A stretch of DNA of 64,000 nt. Origin: Paucibacter sp. DJ2R-2 (lineage in GTDB: Bacteria > Pseudomonadota > Gammaproteobacteria > Burkholderiales > Burkholderiaceae_C). Position 1 is the stretch's first letter. The number at the start of each line of letters is the position of its first letter. The DNA lies in NCBI RefSeq assembly GCF_025717675.1, contig NZ_JAJIRT010000001.1, positions 558,001-622,000 of the forward strand, given 5' to 3'. The notes beneath the pieces are model-generated. The model worked only from the letters and a program-made list of their open reading frames with translations. It had not been told where the DNA came from and searched no databases. Position numbers and translations under genes: made by a program. Positions 54,841 through 63,004 of this stretch are shown here, piece by piece.

Positions 54841-55953
54841 ATGCCCATCCAACACGCCATCTGGCAAGTCGGCCAGCCCGCCACGCAGCTGAAGCAAAGC
54901 AAGCTCAGCAGCGAAGCCCTGCTGGAAGAGATGATTGTGCAGGACCCACGCATCTTGTCGCCGGCCTGGATGCTGATTGGCCAGCAGGAGACGACCTCGC
55001 ACGGCGGGCGCATCGACCTGCTGGCCATCGCGCCCGATGGATCGCTGGTGCTGGTGGAGCTGAAGCGCGACCGCACGCCACGCGAAATCGTAGCCCAGGC
55101 GCTGGACTATGCATCCTGGGTGGCCGAGCTGGGCGCCGACCGCATCTCGCAGATCTATGCCCGCTTCAAGCCCGGCCACAGCCTGGAGCAGGACTTCCAG
55201 CAGCGCTTCGGCACGGCGCTGGACGAAGACAGCCTGAACCACGCGCACCAAATCATCATCGTCGCCGCCGAGTTGGACCCATCCACCGAGCGCATCGTGC
55301 AATACCTGAACGACCGCGACATTGCGATCAACGTGCTGTTCTTCCAGGTCTTCGAGCACAGCGGCCAGCAATTGCTCAGCCGCGCTTGGCTGATCGACCC
55401 CAGCGAAACGCAGGCCAATGCGGCTGTGACCATCGCCACCGGCAAAGGGGCCAAGGAGCCCTGGAACGGCGAGTTCTATGTGTCCTTCGGCGACCAGACC
55501 AGCCGCAGCTGGGACGACGCCGTGCGATACGGCTTCATCAGCGGGGGCGGCGGCTCCTGGTACAGCAAGACGCTGAAGCTGCTCTCATCCGGCGACCGGG
55601 TGTGGGTGAACATTCCTGGACGCGGCTATGTGGGCGTTGGCGAAGTGCTGGAGGCGGTGCAGCCAGCCAGCGATTTCCACGTGCACACCGACAACGGCGA
55701 ACGGCTGGCCATGGATGTGCTGAAGCATGGCGAGCTGTACAAAGCTGACGCCGCCGACCCGGAGCTGAGCGAGTACTTCGTGCGCGTGAAATGGCTACAC
55801 ACCATCCCCGCGGCGCTGGCCTTCAATGAGCTGGGCTTGTTTGGTAACCAGAACACGGTGTGCCAACCGACCACGCCGAAGTGGCGGCATACGGTGGAGC
55901 GCTTGAGAGCAGTCTTCAAAATCGGCGAGGCAGAGGCGAGCAGCCGAGACTGA
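54841..55953 (+). CDS. NucS/DUF91-like endonuclease domain protein
   Basis: The 370-residue protein opens with a PD-(D/E)xK domain like NucS/DUF91: GGRIDLLAIAPDGSLVLVEL followed by KRDRTPREIVAQALDYASWV gives the D...ExK core near residues 55-78. The second half (from about 200) contains KEPWNGEFYVSFGDQTSRSW and WVNIPGRGYVGVGEVLEA, a separate beta-rich domain that may read nucleic acid. It begins three bases after the NYN gene and ends the operon. Confidence 0.8.
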   Translation: MPIQHAIWQVGQPATQLKQSKLSSEALLEEMIVQDPRILSPAWMLIGQQETTSHGGRIDLLAIAPDGSLVLVELKRDRTPREIVAQALDYASWVAELGADRISQIYARFKPGHSLEQDFQQRFGTALDEDSLNHAHQIIIVAAELDPSTERIVQYLNDRDIAINVLFFQVFEHSGQQLLSRAWLIDPSETQANAAVTIATGKGAKEPWNGEFYVSFGDQTSRSWDDAVRYGFISGGGGSWYSKTLKLLSSGDRVWVNIPGRGYVGVGEVLEAVQPASDFHVHTDNGERLAMDVLKHGELYKADAADPELSEYFVRVKWLHTIPAALAFNELGLFGNQNTVCQPTTPKWRHTVERLRAVFKIGEAEASSRD

Positions 55954-55977
55954 ACTCAGGGTGATGCAGCTCAACAG

Positions 55978-56014
55978 CCCCCCCCCCCAAAAAAGAGGGC
56001 CCACCCTGGGGGGG
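55978..56014. other. C11/A6 tract and G7 tract flanking a short hairpin
   Basis: Eleven C (55978-55988) and six A are followed by AGGG-CCCA-CCCT and then seven G (56008-56014). The tracts can pair into a stem after the nuclease gene, perhaps a terminator-like structure. Homopolymers of this length are also prone to sequencing error and slippage. Confidence 0.4.
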
Positions 56015-56069
56015 ATGGTTGCTGAGCAAGCGACGACGGATGCTAGCGCCATCGTTGTAGGAGAGCCCC

Positions 56070-56270
56070 ATGCACACCGCCCACCAACCCGCCGGCCACA
56101 CATTCACCGCCACCTTGCTCAAGATCGTGCGGCAAACCGAATTGCTGCTGGAGCGGCGCGTTGAGGCGACCGAGCGCGCGGACGCGCTTCACAGCCTTGA
56201 GGTGACAGAGTCCACCTGGGGGGAGTGGGAGCAGGCGATGTTGGAGTGGAAGCCGGCGCAAATTCGCTGA
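56070..56270 (+). CDS. small soluble protein, 66 residues
   Basis: A short gene behind TAGGAGAGCCCC, a good ribosome-binding site. The product is helical and acidic/basic mixed (TATLLKIVRQTELLLERRVE, STWGEWEQAMLEWKPAQ) with no known family. It is the cargo gene closest to the right end, 140 bases inside it. Confidence 0.5.
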   Translation: MHTAHQPAGHTFTATLLKIVRQTELLLERRVEATERADALHSLEVTESTWGEWEQAMLEWKPAQIR

Positions 56271-56409
56271 GTCAGCCTACTACTGTCGGCGCAAACTGAT
56301 GCCGCACCTTCATACGGCGGGAGTGCACCCGAGCTGACGCCAAAGCTTCTCTCGGGAGGTCAGCCACCGATCACCTTGGCTGGCATTGACCCCACAATGC
56401 GAAAAACCT

Positions 56410-56455
56410 CCGACGAACTTTATTGTTATCCGACGGACTTTATTTATTGGCGTCA
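56410..56455. repeat. Tn7-like right end with two tandem TnsB-type sites
   Basis: On the minus strand the sites are AGTCCGTCGG (56439-56430) and AGTTCGTCGG (56419-56410), 20 bases apart, each preceded by an A/T block (AATAAATAA, AACAATAA) as in Tn7 (ACAATAA-AGTC). The outermost belongs to the terminal TGACGCCAATAAATAAAGTC. Dense tandem sites are the Tn7 right-end design. Confidence 0.9.
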
Positions 56456-56471
56456 AGGGTCAGGTCTTGCC

Positions 56472-58343
56472 TCACTCGACAGTCACACTCTTTGCGAGGT
56501 TACGTGGCTTGTCCACATCCGTCCCACGCGCGCACGCCGTGTGATACGCCAGCAGTTGCAGCGGGATCACGTGCAGGATGGGGCTCAGGGCGCCGTAGTG
56601 CTCGGGCATGCGGATCACATGCAGGCCGGCTTCGCTTTCAATCTGCGTATCGCCGTCGGCAAACACATAGAGCTGGCCGCCACGCGCGCGCACTTCCTGC
56701 ATATTGCTCTTGAGCTTTTCCAGCAGCGTGTCGTTGGGCGCCACGGTGACGACGGGCATCTCGGCGGTGACCAGGGCCAGGGGGCCGTGCTTGAGTTCAC
56801 CGGCCGGGTAGGCCTCGGCGTGGATGTAGCTGATTTCCTTGAGCTTCAAGGCGCCTTCCAGGGCGATCGGGTAGTGCAGGCCGCGGCCGAGGAAGAGAGC
56901 GTTTTCCTTGCGGGCGAACTCTTCGCTCCAGGCAATGACCTGGGGCTCCAGCGCCAGCACGGCTTGCACCGCAACGGGCAGGTGGCGCAGCGCCTTCACA
57001 TGCTCGGCTTCTTGCACTTCGCTGAGGTGGCCACGGGTCTGGGCCAGGGCCAGGGTCAGCAGGAAGAGGCCAACCAGCTGGGTGGTGAAGGCTTTCGTCG
57101 AGGCCACGCCGATTTCCGCGCCGGCGCGGGTGATGTAGGCCAGCTCGCATTCGCGCACCATGGCGCTGGTGGAGACATTGCAGATGGTCAGCGTGTGCTT
57201 CATGCCCTGGGCACGTGCATGCTTGAGCGCGGCCAGGGTGTCGGCGGTTTCGCCGCTCTGGCTGATGGTGACGACCAGGGTGCGCGGGTTGGGCACGCTG
57301 TCGCGGTAGCGGTACTCGCTGGCGATTTCAACGCTGGTCGGGATCTTGGCGATGGACTCCAGCCAGTACTTGGCGGTGGAGCCTGAGTAGTAGCTGGTGC
57401 CGCAGGCCAGGATCAGCACCGAATCGACGTCCTTGAAGATGCCGTAGGCGCCGTCACCGAAGAGCTCGGGGCTGATGCTGGTGATGGACTCGAGCGTGTT
57501 GGCGATCGCGGTGGGCTGCTCGAAGATTTCCTTCTGCATGTAGTGGCGATAGGGGCCCAGTTCGGCCGCGCCGCTGTGGGCGTGGACGGTGCGGACTTCG
57601 CGATGCTGCGCTTCATAACGACCGGTTTCCGCGTTGCGCTGGCTGATCCAGAAACGACCCGGTTGCAGGTCGACCACATCGCCTTCTTCCAGGTAGACGA
57701 TCTGGTCGGTCACGCCGGCCAGGGCCATGGCGTCGGAAGCGACGAAGTGCTCGCCATCGGCGGCCTCCATGCCCACACCCAGCACCAGGGGCGAGCCCTC
57801 GCGGGCGGCCACCACGCGCTGCGGCTCGTCGCGGCAGAACACGGCCACGGCATAGGCGCCCTTGAGGCGCGGCAGGGCTTGCTGCACGGCTTCCAACAGG
57901 TCGCCCTGGTAGAGGTGATCGATCAGGTGGGCGATGACTTCGGTGTCGGTCTGGCTGGTGAAGACATAGCCGCGGCCCTTGAGTTCGGCGCGCAGTTCGT
58001 CGTGGTTCTCGATGATGCCGTTGTGCACCAGGGCAATGCGGCCGACGCTGTCGACGCCGGCGCTGGGGCCGTGCGAGAAATGCGGGTGGGCGTTGTGCAC
58101 GGCCGGGGCACCATGGGTGGCCCAGCGGGTGTGGGCGATGCCGGTGCCGGAGGCGATGCCGTCTTCGGCGGCCAGGCCAGTCAACTCGGCCACGCGCGAG
58201 GTGCTGCGGGCGCGCTTGAGGCCGCCGTCCTGATGCACGGCGACGCCGCAGGAGTCATAGCCGCGGTACTCAAGGCGCTTGAGGCCCTCAATCAGGATGG
58301 GGACGATATTGCGCTGGCTGACGGCTCCGACGATTCCACACAT
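56472..58343 (-). CDS. glmS: glutamine-fructose-6-phosphate aminotransferase GlmS; attTn7 host gene
   Basis: The 623-residue enzyme makes glucosamine-6-phosphate for cell-wall synthesis. MCGIVGAV carries the glutaminase nucleophile Cys (second codon, exposed after Met removal). Also visible are the glutaminase motifs [10 protein letters not shown] and HNGIIEN, two SIS isomerase domains ([29 protein letters not shown]) and the C-terminal [13 protein letters not shown]. The last coding bases are the conserved TnsD-binding region in other bacteria, and the Tn7-like right end begins 16 bases after the stop. The gene is intact. A divergent Lrp/AsnC gene lies upstream. No glmS ribozyme or GlmZ-type signal was identified. 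Confidence 0.96.
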   Translation of the reverse strand: MCGIVGAVSQRNIVPILIEGLKRLEYRGYDSCGVAVHQDGGLKRARSTSRVAELTGLAAEDGIASGTGIAHTRWATHGAPAVHNAHPHFSHGPSAGVDSVGRIALVHNGIIENHDELRAELKGRGYVFTSQTDTEVIAHLIDHLYQGDLLEAVQQALPRLKGAYAVAVFCRDEPQRVVAAREGSPLVLGVGMEAADGEHFVASDAMALAGVTDQIVYLEEGDVVDLQPGRFWISQRNAETGRYEAQHREVRTVHAHSGAAELGPYRHYMQKEIFEQPTAIANTLESITSISPELFGDGAYGIFKDVDSVLILACGTSYYSGSTAKYWLESIAKIPTSVEIASEYRYRDSVPNPRTLVVTISQSGETADTLAALKHARAQGMKHTLTICNVSTSAMVRECELAYITRAGAEIGVASTKAFTTQLVGLFLLTLALAQTRGHLSEVQEAEHVKALRHLPVAVQAVLALEPQVIAWSEEFARKENALFLGRGLHYPIALEGALKLKEISYIHAEAYPAGELKHGPLALVTAEMPVVTVAPNDTLLEKLKSNMQEVRARGGQLYVFADGDTQIESEAGLHVIRMPEHYGALSPILHVIPLQLLAYHTACARGTDVDKPRNLAKSVTVE

Positions 58344-58504
58344 GGCTTGGCTCCAGAAGATATGAGGCGCCTTGCTTGCTCGTTCAAGGCTGGAGCGCAT
58401 CGTAGGCACTGCCATGAAATCAATGCTTTCGATTTGTATTGATTTTTGAAATAATCAATCAAGCCATGGTTTGCGTGATGGCATATTTCACGAGAGGGTC
58501 GGAA

Positions 58505-58993
58505 ATGAACGATTCAAATCAAAGCATGGGCTTGGATGCCACGGACCTGCGCATCCTTGAACTGCTGCAGCAGGACGCCTCCGGGTCCAACCAGGATCTG
58601 GCGCAACAGGCCCATGTGTCGCCGGCGACCTGCCTGCGCCGGGTCAAGCGCCTGGTGGACAGCGGCGTCATCGAGCGCCGCGTCGCCCTGCTTTCGCCCG
58701 AGAAGCTGGGCGCCGGCCTGAGCGCCATCGTTGAAATCACCCTGGACCGCCAGGGCGCCGAACACCTGCAGGCCTTCGAAGCCCGGGTGCTGGGCGAGGC
58801 GGCGGTGCAGCAGTGCTACCAGGTCACGCCGGGGCCGGATTTCGTGTTGATCCTGCAAGTGCCCGATATGCCGGCCTACCAGGCCCTGGTCCTGCGCCTG
58901 TTCACGCAGGACGCCAATGTGCGCAATGTCAAAGCCTTCTTCAGCGTGCGGCGTGGCAAGTTCGAGCCACGCATCGCCTTGCCCAAGCTCTGA
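58505..58993 (+). CDS. Lrp/AsnC family transcriptional regulator
   Basis: The 162-residue protein has the Lrp winged helix-turn-helix (TDLRILELLQQDASGSNQDL, HVSPATCLRRVKRLVDSG) and the RAM ligand-binding domain (PDFVLILQVPDMPAYQALV). The ATG at 58505 has an AGAGGG element upstream and starts the conserved region. It is divergent from glmS, with 161 bases between. Regulation of glmS is possible but not indicated by a recognisable site. Confidence 0.9.
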   Translation: MNDSNQSMGLDATDLRILELLQQDASGSNQDLAQQAHVSPATCLRRVKRLVDSGVIERRVALLSPEKLGAGLSAIVEITLDRQGAEHLQAFEARVLGEAAVQQCYQVTPGPDFVLILQVPDMPAYQALVLRLFTQDANVRNVKAFFSVRRGKFEPRIALPKL

Positions 58994-59025
58994 ACCCAAT
59001 CGCTGGGCATGCGTCGGGGCAAGAA

Positions 59026-59049
59026 AAAGGCGACCCCAAGGTCGCCTTT
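59026..59049. terminator. bidirectional terminator between lrp-like and protease genes
   Basis: AAAGGCGAC-CCCAAG-GTCGCCTTT is a nine-pair stem in the convergent space. Leftward it is followed by TTC-rich sequence after five T, giving a strong stop for the protease transcript; rightward only three T follow. Confidence 0.75.
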
Positions 59050-59076
59050 GCTGTTCCACGCGCGTGCTGCCGGCGA

Positions 59077-60114
59077 TCAGGCCTTGCGGCGGCGCACGCT
59101 GGCTCCAACGGCCAGCAGGCCCAGAGCCATCAGGGCATAGGTCTGCGGCTCGGGCACAGCAGTGATGGCGCCAATCCAATCGGCATGCGAGAACACCGCC
59201 GTGGAAGCAGCTAGGTCGCCGAAGCTGGAGTTGGTGCCCACCAGGGCGTCGCAGTCTTCCACGCCGAGCGCGGCATTGCAGTTGCCCCAACCCCAGGAAT
59301 GCACACCGGCCAGCAGCCAACGGTTGTTGTCGGCGTCCCAGATGAAGTCGCCGCCGCCGGAGTCGCCGCCGGCAATCTGGGCTTCCAGACCGGCGCCCAA
59401 GCCGGTACCGCTGGTCCAGCCTGTGCCCCAGGCCGTGCCCAGGCGCGCGATGGCATTCTTGGCCGAGCTGCCGTTGTCGAAGTCGCTGATGTACTCAACA
59501 CCATAAGCACCCTGGTCGGCCACGTCGATGGTGTTGTAGCCGTAGTGCGCCTTGCCCCAATCAAAGCCACCGCTGTTGCCAGTGGCGCCGGTGCCGGTCA
59601 GGCCGTAGCCGGCCAGCAGGTAGTCCTTCTTCAGGTCATTGCCGGCGCTCAGGGCAAAACCGTTGATGTTGGTCACAGCCTGATCGAGCTTGATGATGGC
59701 GATATCCGAGCCCGTGCCCAGCGAGGCTTGCTCACCCTGCCAGCCACTGTGCACCCAAGCCTGGGCGGCATTGCGCTGCACCGCGCCTTGCTTGAAATCG
59801 ATGGTCATGGCGCTGAAGTTGTCGGCGCAGTGAGCCGCCGTCAACACGTACTGGCCGCCGGCCAACAAGGATCCCGAGCAAATCCAGCTGCCCTGGGCAT
59901 TGGAATACAGCAGGCGGGCCACGCCATCGAGCGCGCCGTTGTCGGCACCAGGCTGCAAGACCCAGGATGCCGGGTTGCCGGTAGAAACCACCAAGGCTTG
60001 CTTGCCGGTGAAGTAGTCACTGGCACTGGTCTGCGCCATCGCCACGGTGCTGGCCGCCAGGGCTGCCGCGGTGGCGATCAGGCCGCGTTGCAGGCGAATG
60101 GATGTGCGGGTCAT
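59077..60114 (-). CDS. secreted trypsin-like serine protease with PEP-CTERM anchor
   Basis: This 345-residue protein has a Sec signal (LIATAAALAASTVAMAQ), a trypsin-type catalytic triad (His about residue 94 in VLTAAHCADNF, Asp about 135 in GSDIAIIKLD, Ser about 250 in IAGGDSGGGDF), and a C-terminal VPEPQTYALMALGLLAVGAS plus RRRKA. That tail is a PEP-CTERM signal processed by an exosortase (EpsH-like), which sorts the protein to the surface or exopolysaccharide matrix. A GAGGAA site precedes the ATG at 60114. It is the downstream member of a tandem pair of paralogues. Confidence 0.9.
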   Translation of the reverse strand: MTRTSIRLQRGLIATAAALAASTVAMAQTSASDYFTGKQALVVSTGNPASWVLQPGADNGALDGVARLLYSNAQGSWICSGSLLAGGQYVLTAAHCADNFSAMTIDFKQGAVQRNAAQAWVHSGWQGEQASLGTGSDIAIIKLDQAVTNINGFALSAGNDLKKDYLLAGYGLTGTGATGNSGGFDWGKAHYGYNTIDVADQGAYGVEYISDFDNGSSAKNAIARLGTAWGTGWTSGTGLGAGLEAQIAGGDSGGGDFIWDADNNRWLLAGVHSWGWGNCNAALGVEDCDALVGTNSSFGDLAASTAVFSHADWIGAITAVPEPQTYALMALGLLAVGASVRRRKA

Positions 60115-60336
60115 GGGGAAGGTTCCTCGAAAACTGTGTCTTTGTGGTCGTGCACGGAAGGGCGCTGCAAAGGCTTGAGCCCTTTGTTGCCCGGACCCGC
60201 AGCCCGCCTCCGATTCGGCTGCGCGCGGCCTGGTGACCGTGGCTTGAATATGCCATGCGCCAAGGGCGCCGAGTCCCCCGGGGTCACGGGCCCGGACAAA
60301 CCCCGATTGCTCGCACCCAGCCCACGCGGCGCCCAT

Positions 60337-60361
60337 GAAAAAAGCGACCCGAAGGTCGCTT
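60337..60361 (-). terminator. rho-independent terminator of the upstream protease gene
   Basis: On the minus strand AAGCGACC-TTCG-GGTCGCTT is followed by TTTTTC. The GC stem with a stable TTCG loop and U-run ends the 60390-61553 transcript before the next protease gene. Confidence 0.85.
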
Positions 60362-60389
60362 CTTACTCTGGCGAAAAGCTCGCTCTGGC

Positions 60390-61553
60390 TCAGGCCTTGC
60401 GGCGGCGAGCAGCGGCGCCCACGGCCAGCAGACCCAGAGCCATCAGGGCATAGGTTTGCGGCTCAGGAACGGCGGTGACTGTGGCGATCCACTGACCGTG
60501 CGAGAACACAGCCGTGGAGCCCGACAGGTCGCCGTAGCTGGAGCTGTTGTTCATGGCGTTGTCGCAGCCGCTCAGACCCAAGAAGTCGCAAGCGCCTTGG
60601 CCGTTGGTGGCATTGCCTTGCCAGCCCCAGGAATGCACGCCGGACAGCACCCATTCGGAGCCGTTCCAGACGAAGTCGCCGCCGCCGGAGTCGCCGCCGG
60701 CGATCAGGCCTTCGACACCACCCTGGCCCAGATCACTGCTGAACTGGTTGCCGGTTGCGTCGGCAATGCGCTGCAGGGTGTTGTTGGCTGCGATGCCGCG
60801 GTCGAAGTCGACCATATAGGTCACGCCGTAGGCGTAGTAGTCAGGGTTGTAACCCCAGCCAGCACCCAGGGTGTCGCCCACGGCCTTGTTGAAGGTCTTG
60901 CTGTCGACGTCGAAGGTGTTGTACGCGTAGTGGCCATAGGCGCCGTCATTCCAGTTGGTGCCGGAGTTGACGTTGGCGTTCTGGGTCGTGCCGTAGCCAG
61001 CCATGATGTGGGTCTTGCCGACATCGTTGGTGGTGCTCAGCTTGTAGCCCTGGATGGTGGTGACCGCCGTATCCAGCTTCAGGATGGCGATGTCCGAGCC
61101 GTTGTCGGCCGAATTGTTGAAACCTTGCCAAGCCGGGTGCAGGATGGCGTCGCCCACGGCGACGTTGCGGGTCACGGTGGCAGTGCCGTTGAACCAGCCG
61201 AACTGGACCTTCATCGAGGTGAAGTCATCGGCGCAATGTGCTGCGGTCAGCACGTACTGGCCACCGGCCAGCAACGAGCCGGAGCAGCCATAGCTGCCGC
61301 CACCGCTGGTGGTGAAGCTCAGGCGGGCCACACCGTCCAGCAAGCCGGCCACGCCAGCAATGCTCTGGCCGGGAGCGAAACGCCAGTTCGCGGGCGAGCT
61401 GGTGTTGCCGGTCAGCGGGTCCAGATTGCCCAGGCTGCTGCTGCTGGGCAGGCTCAGGTTCGCGGTCTGCTGGTTACCCAGTGCCTGTGCGCCGCCGGCC
61501 ATGGCCAACAAGGCGGCCGCCGCGATCCAGTGAAGATTTGCTTTCTTTGCCAC
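60390..61553 (-). CDS. secreted trypsin-like serine protease with PEP-CTERM anchor (paralogue 2)
   Basis: The 387-residue protein has a signal peptide (WIAAAALLAMAGGAQALG), a low-complexity Ser/Asn spacer, and the triad at His about 105 (VLTAAHCADDF), Asp about 153 (GSDIAILKLD) and Ser about 288 (IAGGDSGGGDFVW). Its PEP-CTERM tail is nearly identical to that of the neighbour at 59077. It starts with GTG behind AGAGGGA. The two genes arose by tandem duplication, and each has its own terminator, so they are independently transcribed. Likely an extracellular matrix-associated protease. Confidence 0.9.
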   Translation of the reverse strand: MAKKANLHWIAAAALLAMAGGAQALGNQQTANLSLPSSSSLGNLDPLTGNTSSPANWRFAPGQSIAGVAGLLDGVARLSFTTSGGGSYGCSGSLLAGGQYVLTAAHCADDFTSMKVQFGWFNGTATVTRNVAVGDAILHPAWQGFNNSADNGSDIAILKLDTAVTTIQGYKLSTTNDVGKTHIMAGYGTTQNANVNSGTNWNDGAYGHYAYNTFDVDSKTFNKAVGDTLGAGWGYNPDYYAYGVTYMVDFDRGIAANNTLQRIADATGNQFSSDLGQGGVEGLIAGGDSGGGDFVWNGSEWVLSGVHSWGWQGNATNGQGACDFLGLSGCDNAMNNSSSYGDLSGSTAVFSHGQWIATVTAVPEPQTYALMALGLLAVGAAARRRKA

Positions 61554-61791
61554 GCTGAGTCCCTCTCGGTGCTGTGCTTATTAGATCTACCCACCCCGCT
61601 CTGTGCTCGTCGGCTTCTGGCCGCGGCGGGTGGATTGTTACGGGCTTGTTTCAAACATACCCAGGCGTGAATATGGCACGAGAACGGAGGCCTTGACCCC
61701 CTTCACCAGGGGAAGGAATTTCCACTAAGGGAATTCCCCAGGACCCCAGAAATCACCCTGCGGCGCGCACAAAACAGTGGCCGCACCGCAC

Positions 61792-62973
61792 TCAACTTTT
61801 CAGGATCAGCAGGCCCTTGAGGTACTCGCCCTCAGGGAAGCAGATGGTCTGCGGATGATCGGGGGTGGCGCCGACGCGATCGAGGATGAAGCCATCCGCC
61901 CCAGCATCCAGGCCAGCGCCCGCCACGATCTTGTGGAAAAGATCGGGGCTGATGCCGCCCGAGCAGGAGAAGGTGAAGAGCACACCGCCCGGCTTGAGCA
62001 GGCGCAGGCCCAGGCGGTTGATGTCCTTGTAAGCGCGGGCTGCGCGTTCGGCGTGCGCGGCCGTGGGCGCGAACTTGGGCGGGTCCAGCACGATGGCATC
62101 GAACTGCCGACCTTCTTTCAGGAAGTTACGCAAGGTGGCGTTGACATCAGCGTCCAGCGCCCGGTGCAGCTCGGGCGCGAAGCCGTTCAGCGCCACATGG
62201 GCCGTGGCGCGGGCGAGGGCTGGCGCCGAGGAATCGACACTGAGCACCTCCTGCGCGCCGCCCGCCAGCGCCGCCACCGAAAAGCCGCCGGTGTAGCTGA
62301 AGCAGTTCAGCACCGACTGGCAACCGTACTGGCGCACCGTATCGGCGAACTTTTTGCGGTTGTCGCGCTGATCGAGGTAGTAACCGGTCTTGTGACCCTC
62401 GGCCACATCCAGGGTCAGCCGCCACTGGTGTTCGCTGATCGTCACTTCTGTGGCGCCCTCGCCACGGAGCCAGCCCGTCGTCTGGGGCAAGCCCTCGAGT
62501 TCGCGCACCTGAGCGTCCGAGCGCTCGTAGAGCCGGCTCAGGCCCGTGGCCGCCAGCAGGTGGTCGGCGATGACCGGCTTCCAGCGTTCGGCACCGCTGG
62601 ACAGGAACTGGGCCACCAGGGTGTCGGCATAGCGGTCAACGATCAGGCCAGGCAGGCCATCGGCCTCGCCGTGGATCAAGCGCAGCGCGTCCGAGGCAAT
62701 CGGCAAGCGGGCGCGCACGCCCAGAGCACGGTCGATGCGCTGGCGGAAGAAGGCCGCATCGATGCGCTGGCCTTCCTCGAAGCTCCAAGCGCGCAGGCGG
62801 ATCTGCGACTGCGGGCTGAAGGCCGCCCAGCACAGAAAAGCGCCTTCGGCCGACTCGACCCGCACGGTCTCGCCGGCATCGGCATTGCCGCGCGCGACCG
62901 AGCTTTCAAACACCCAGGGGTGGCGGCGCTCCAGCGAGCGCTCCTTGCCGGCGCGGATGACGATTTTCTTCAT
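61792..62973 (-). CDS. rlmI: 23S rRNA (cytosine-C5)-methyltransferase, RlmI-like
   Basis: The 393-residue protein has an N-terminal PUA domain (RHPWVFESSVARGNADAGET), an EEHP/RRM-like middle domain (YADTLVAQFLSSGAERW) and a C-terminal Rossmann methyltransferase (VLNCFSYTGGFSVAALAGGA, then VLDPPKFAPTAAHAERAARA). The catalytic cysteine is in FTFSCSGGISPDLF near residue 340. E. coli RlmI methylates C1962 of 23S rRNA, and length and order agree. Strand and position show no operon partners. Confidence 0.88.
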   Translation of the reverse strand: MKKIVIRAGKERSLERRHPWVFESSVARGNADAGETVRVESAEGAFLCWAAFSPQSQIRLRAWSFEEGQRIDAAFFRQRIDRALGVRARLPIASDALRLIHGEADGLPGLIVDRYADTLVAQFLSSGAERWKPVIADHLLAATGLSRLYERSDAQVRELEGLPQTTGWLRGEGATEVTISEHQWRLTLDVAEGHKTGYYLDQRDNRKKFADTVRQYGCQSVLNCFSYTGGFSVAALAGGAQEVLSVDSSAPALARATAHVALNGFAPELHRALDADVNATLRNFLKEGRQFDAIVLDPPKFAPTAAHAERAARAYKDINRLGLRLLKPGGVLFTFSCSGGISPDLFHKIVAGAGLDAGADGFILDRVGATPDHPQTICFPEGEYLKGLLILKS

Positions 62974-63004
62974 CGGATGATCTGCTTTCTTGTGGATTCA
63001 GGTG

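Larger units (their letters stand above)
21847..56455. mobile_element. Tn7-like transposon integrated at attTn7 downstream of glmS (about 34.6 kb)
   Basis: Both ends carry the same binding-site repeat. The outermost copies align as inverted termini: left TGACTCCAACAAATATAGTC and right TGACGCCAATAAATAAAGTC. From the terminal T to AGTC is 16 bases, the same geometry as the Tn7 end TGTGGGCGGACAATAAAGTC. The left end has three spaced sites and the right end two sites 20 bases apart, the Tn7 left/right asymmetry. The right end lies 16 bases beyond the glmS stop, the attTn7 side expected. Inside are tnsABCD plus a second tniQ. Both junctions show AAGGGT (21842-21847, 56455-56460); the exact 5-bp duplication is ambiguous by one base. 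Confidence 0.92.

Noticed and set aside
56376-57386. 336-residue open frame antisense to glmS
   Set aside because: It is the high-GC shadow of glmS. It starts inside the transposon right end and has no family signature or ribosome-binding site.
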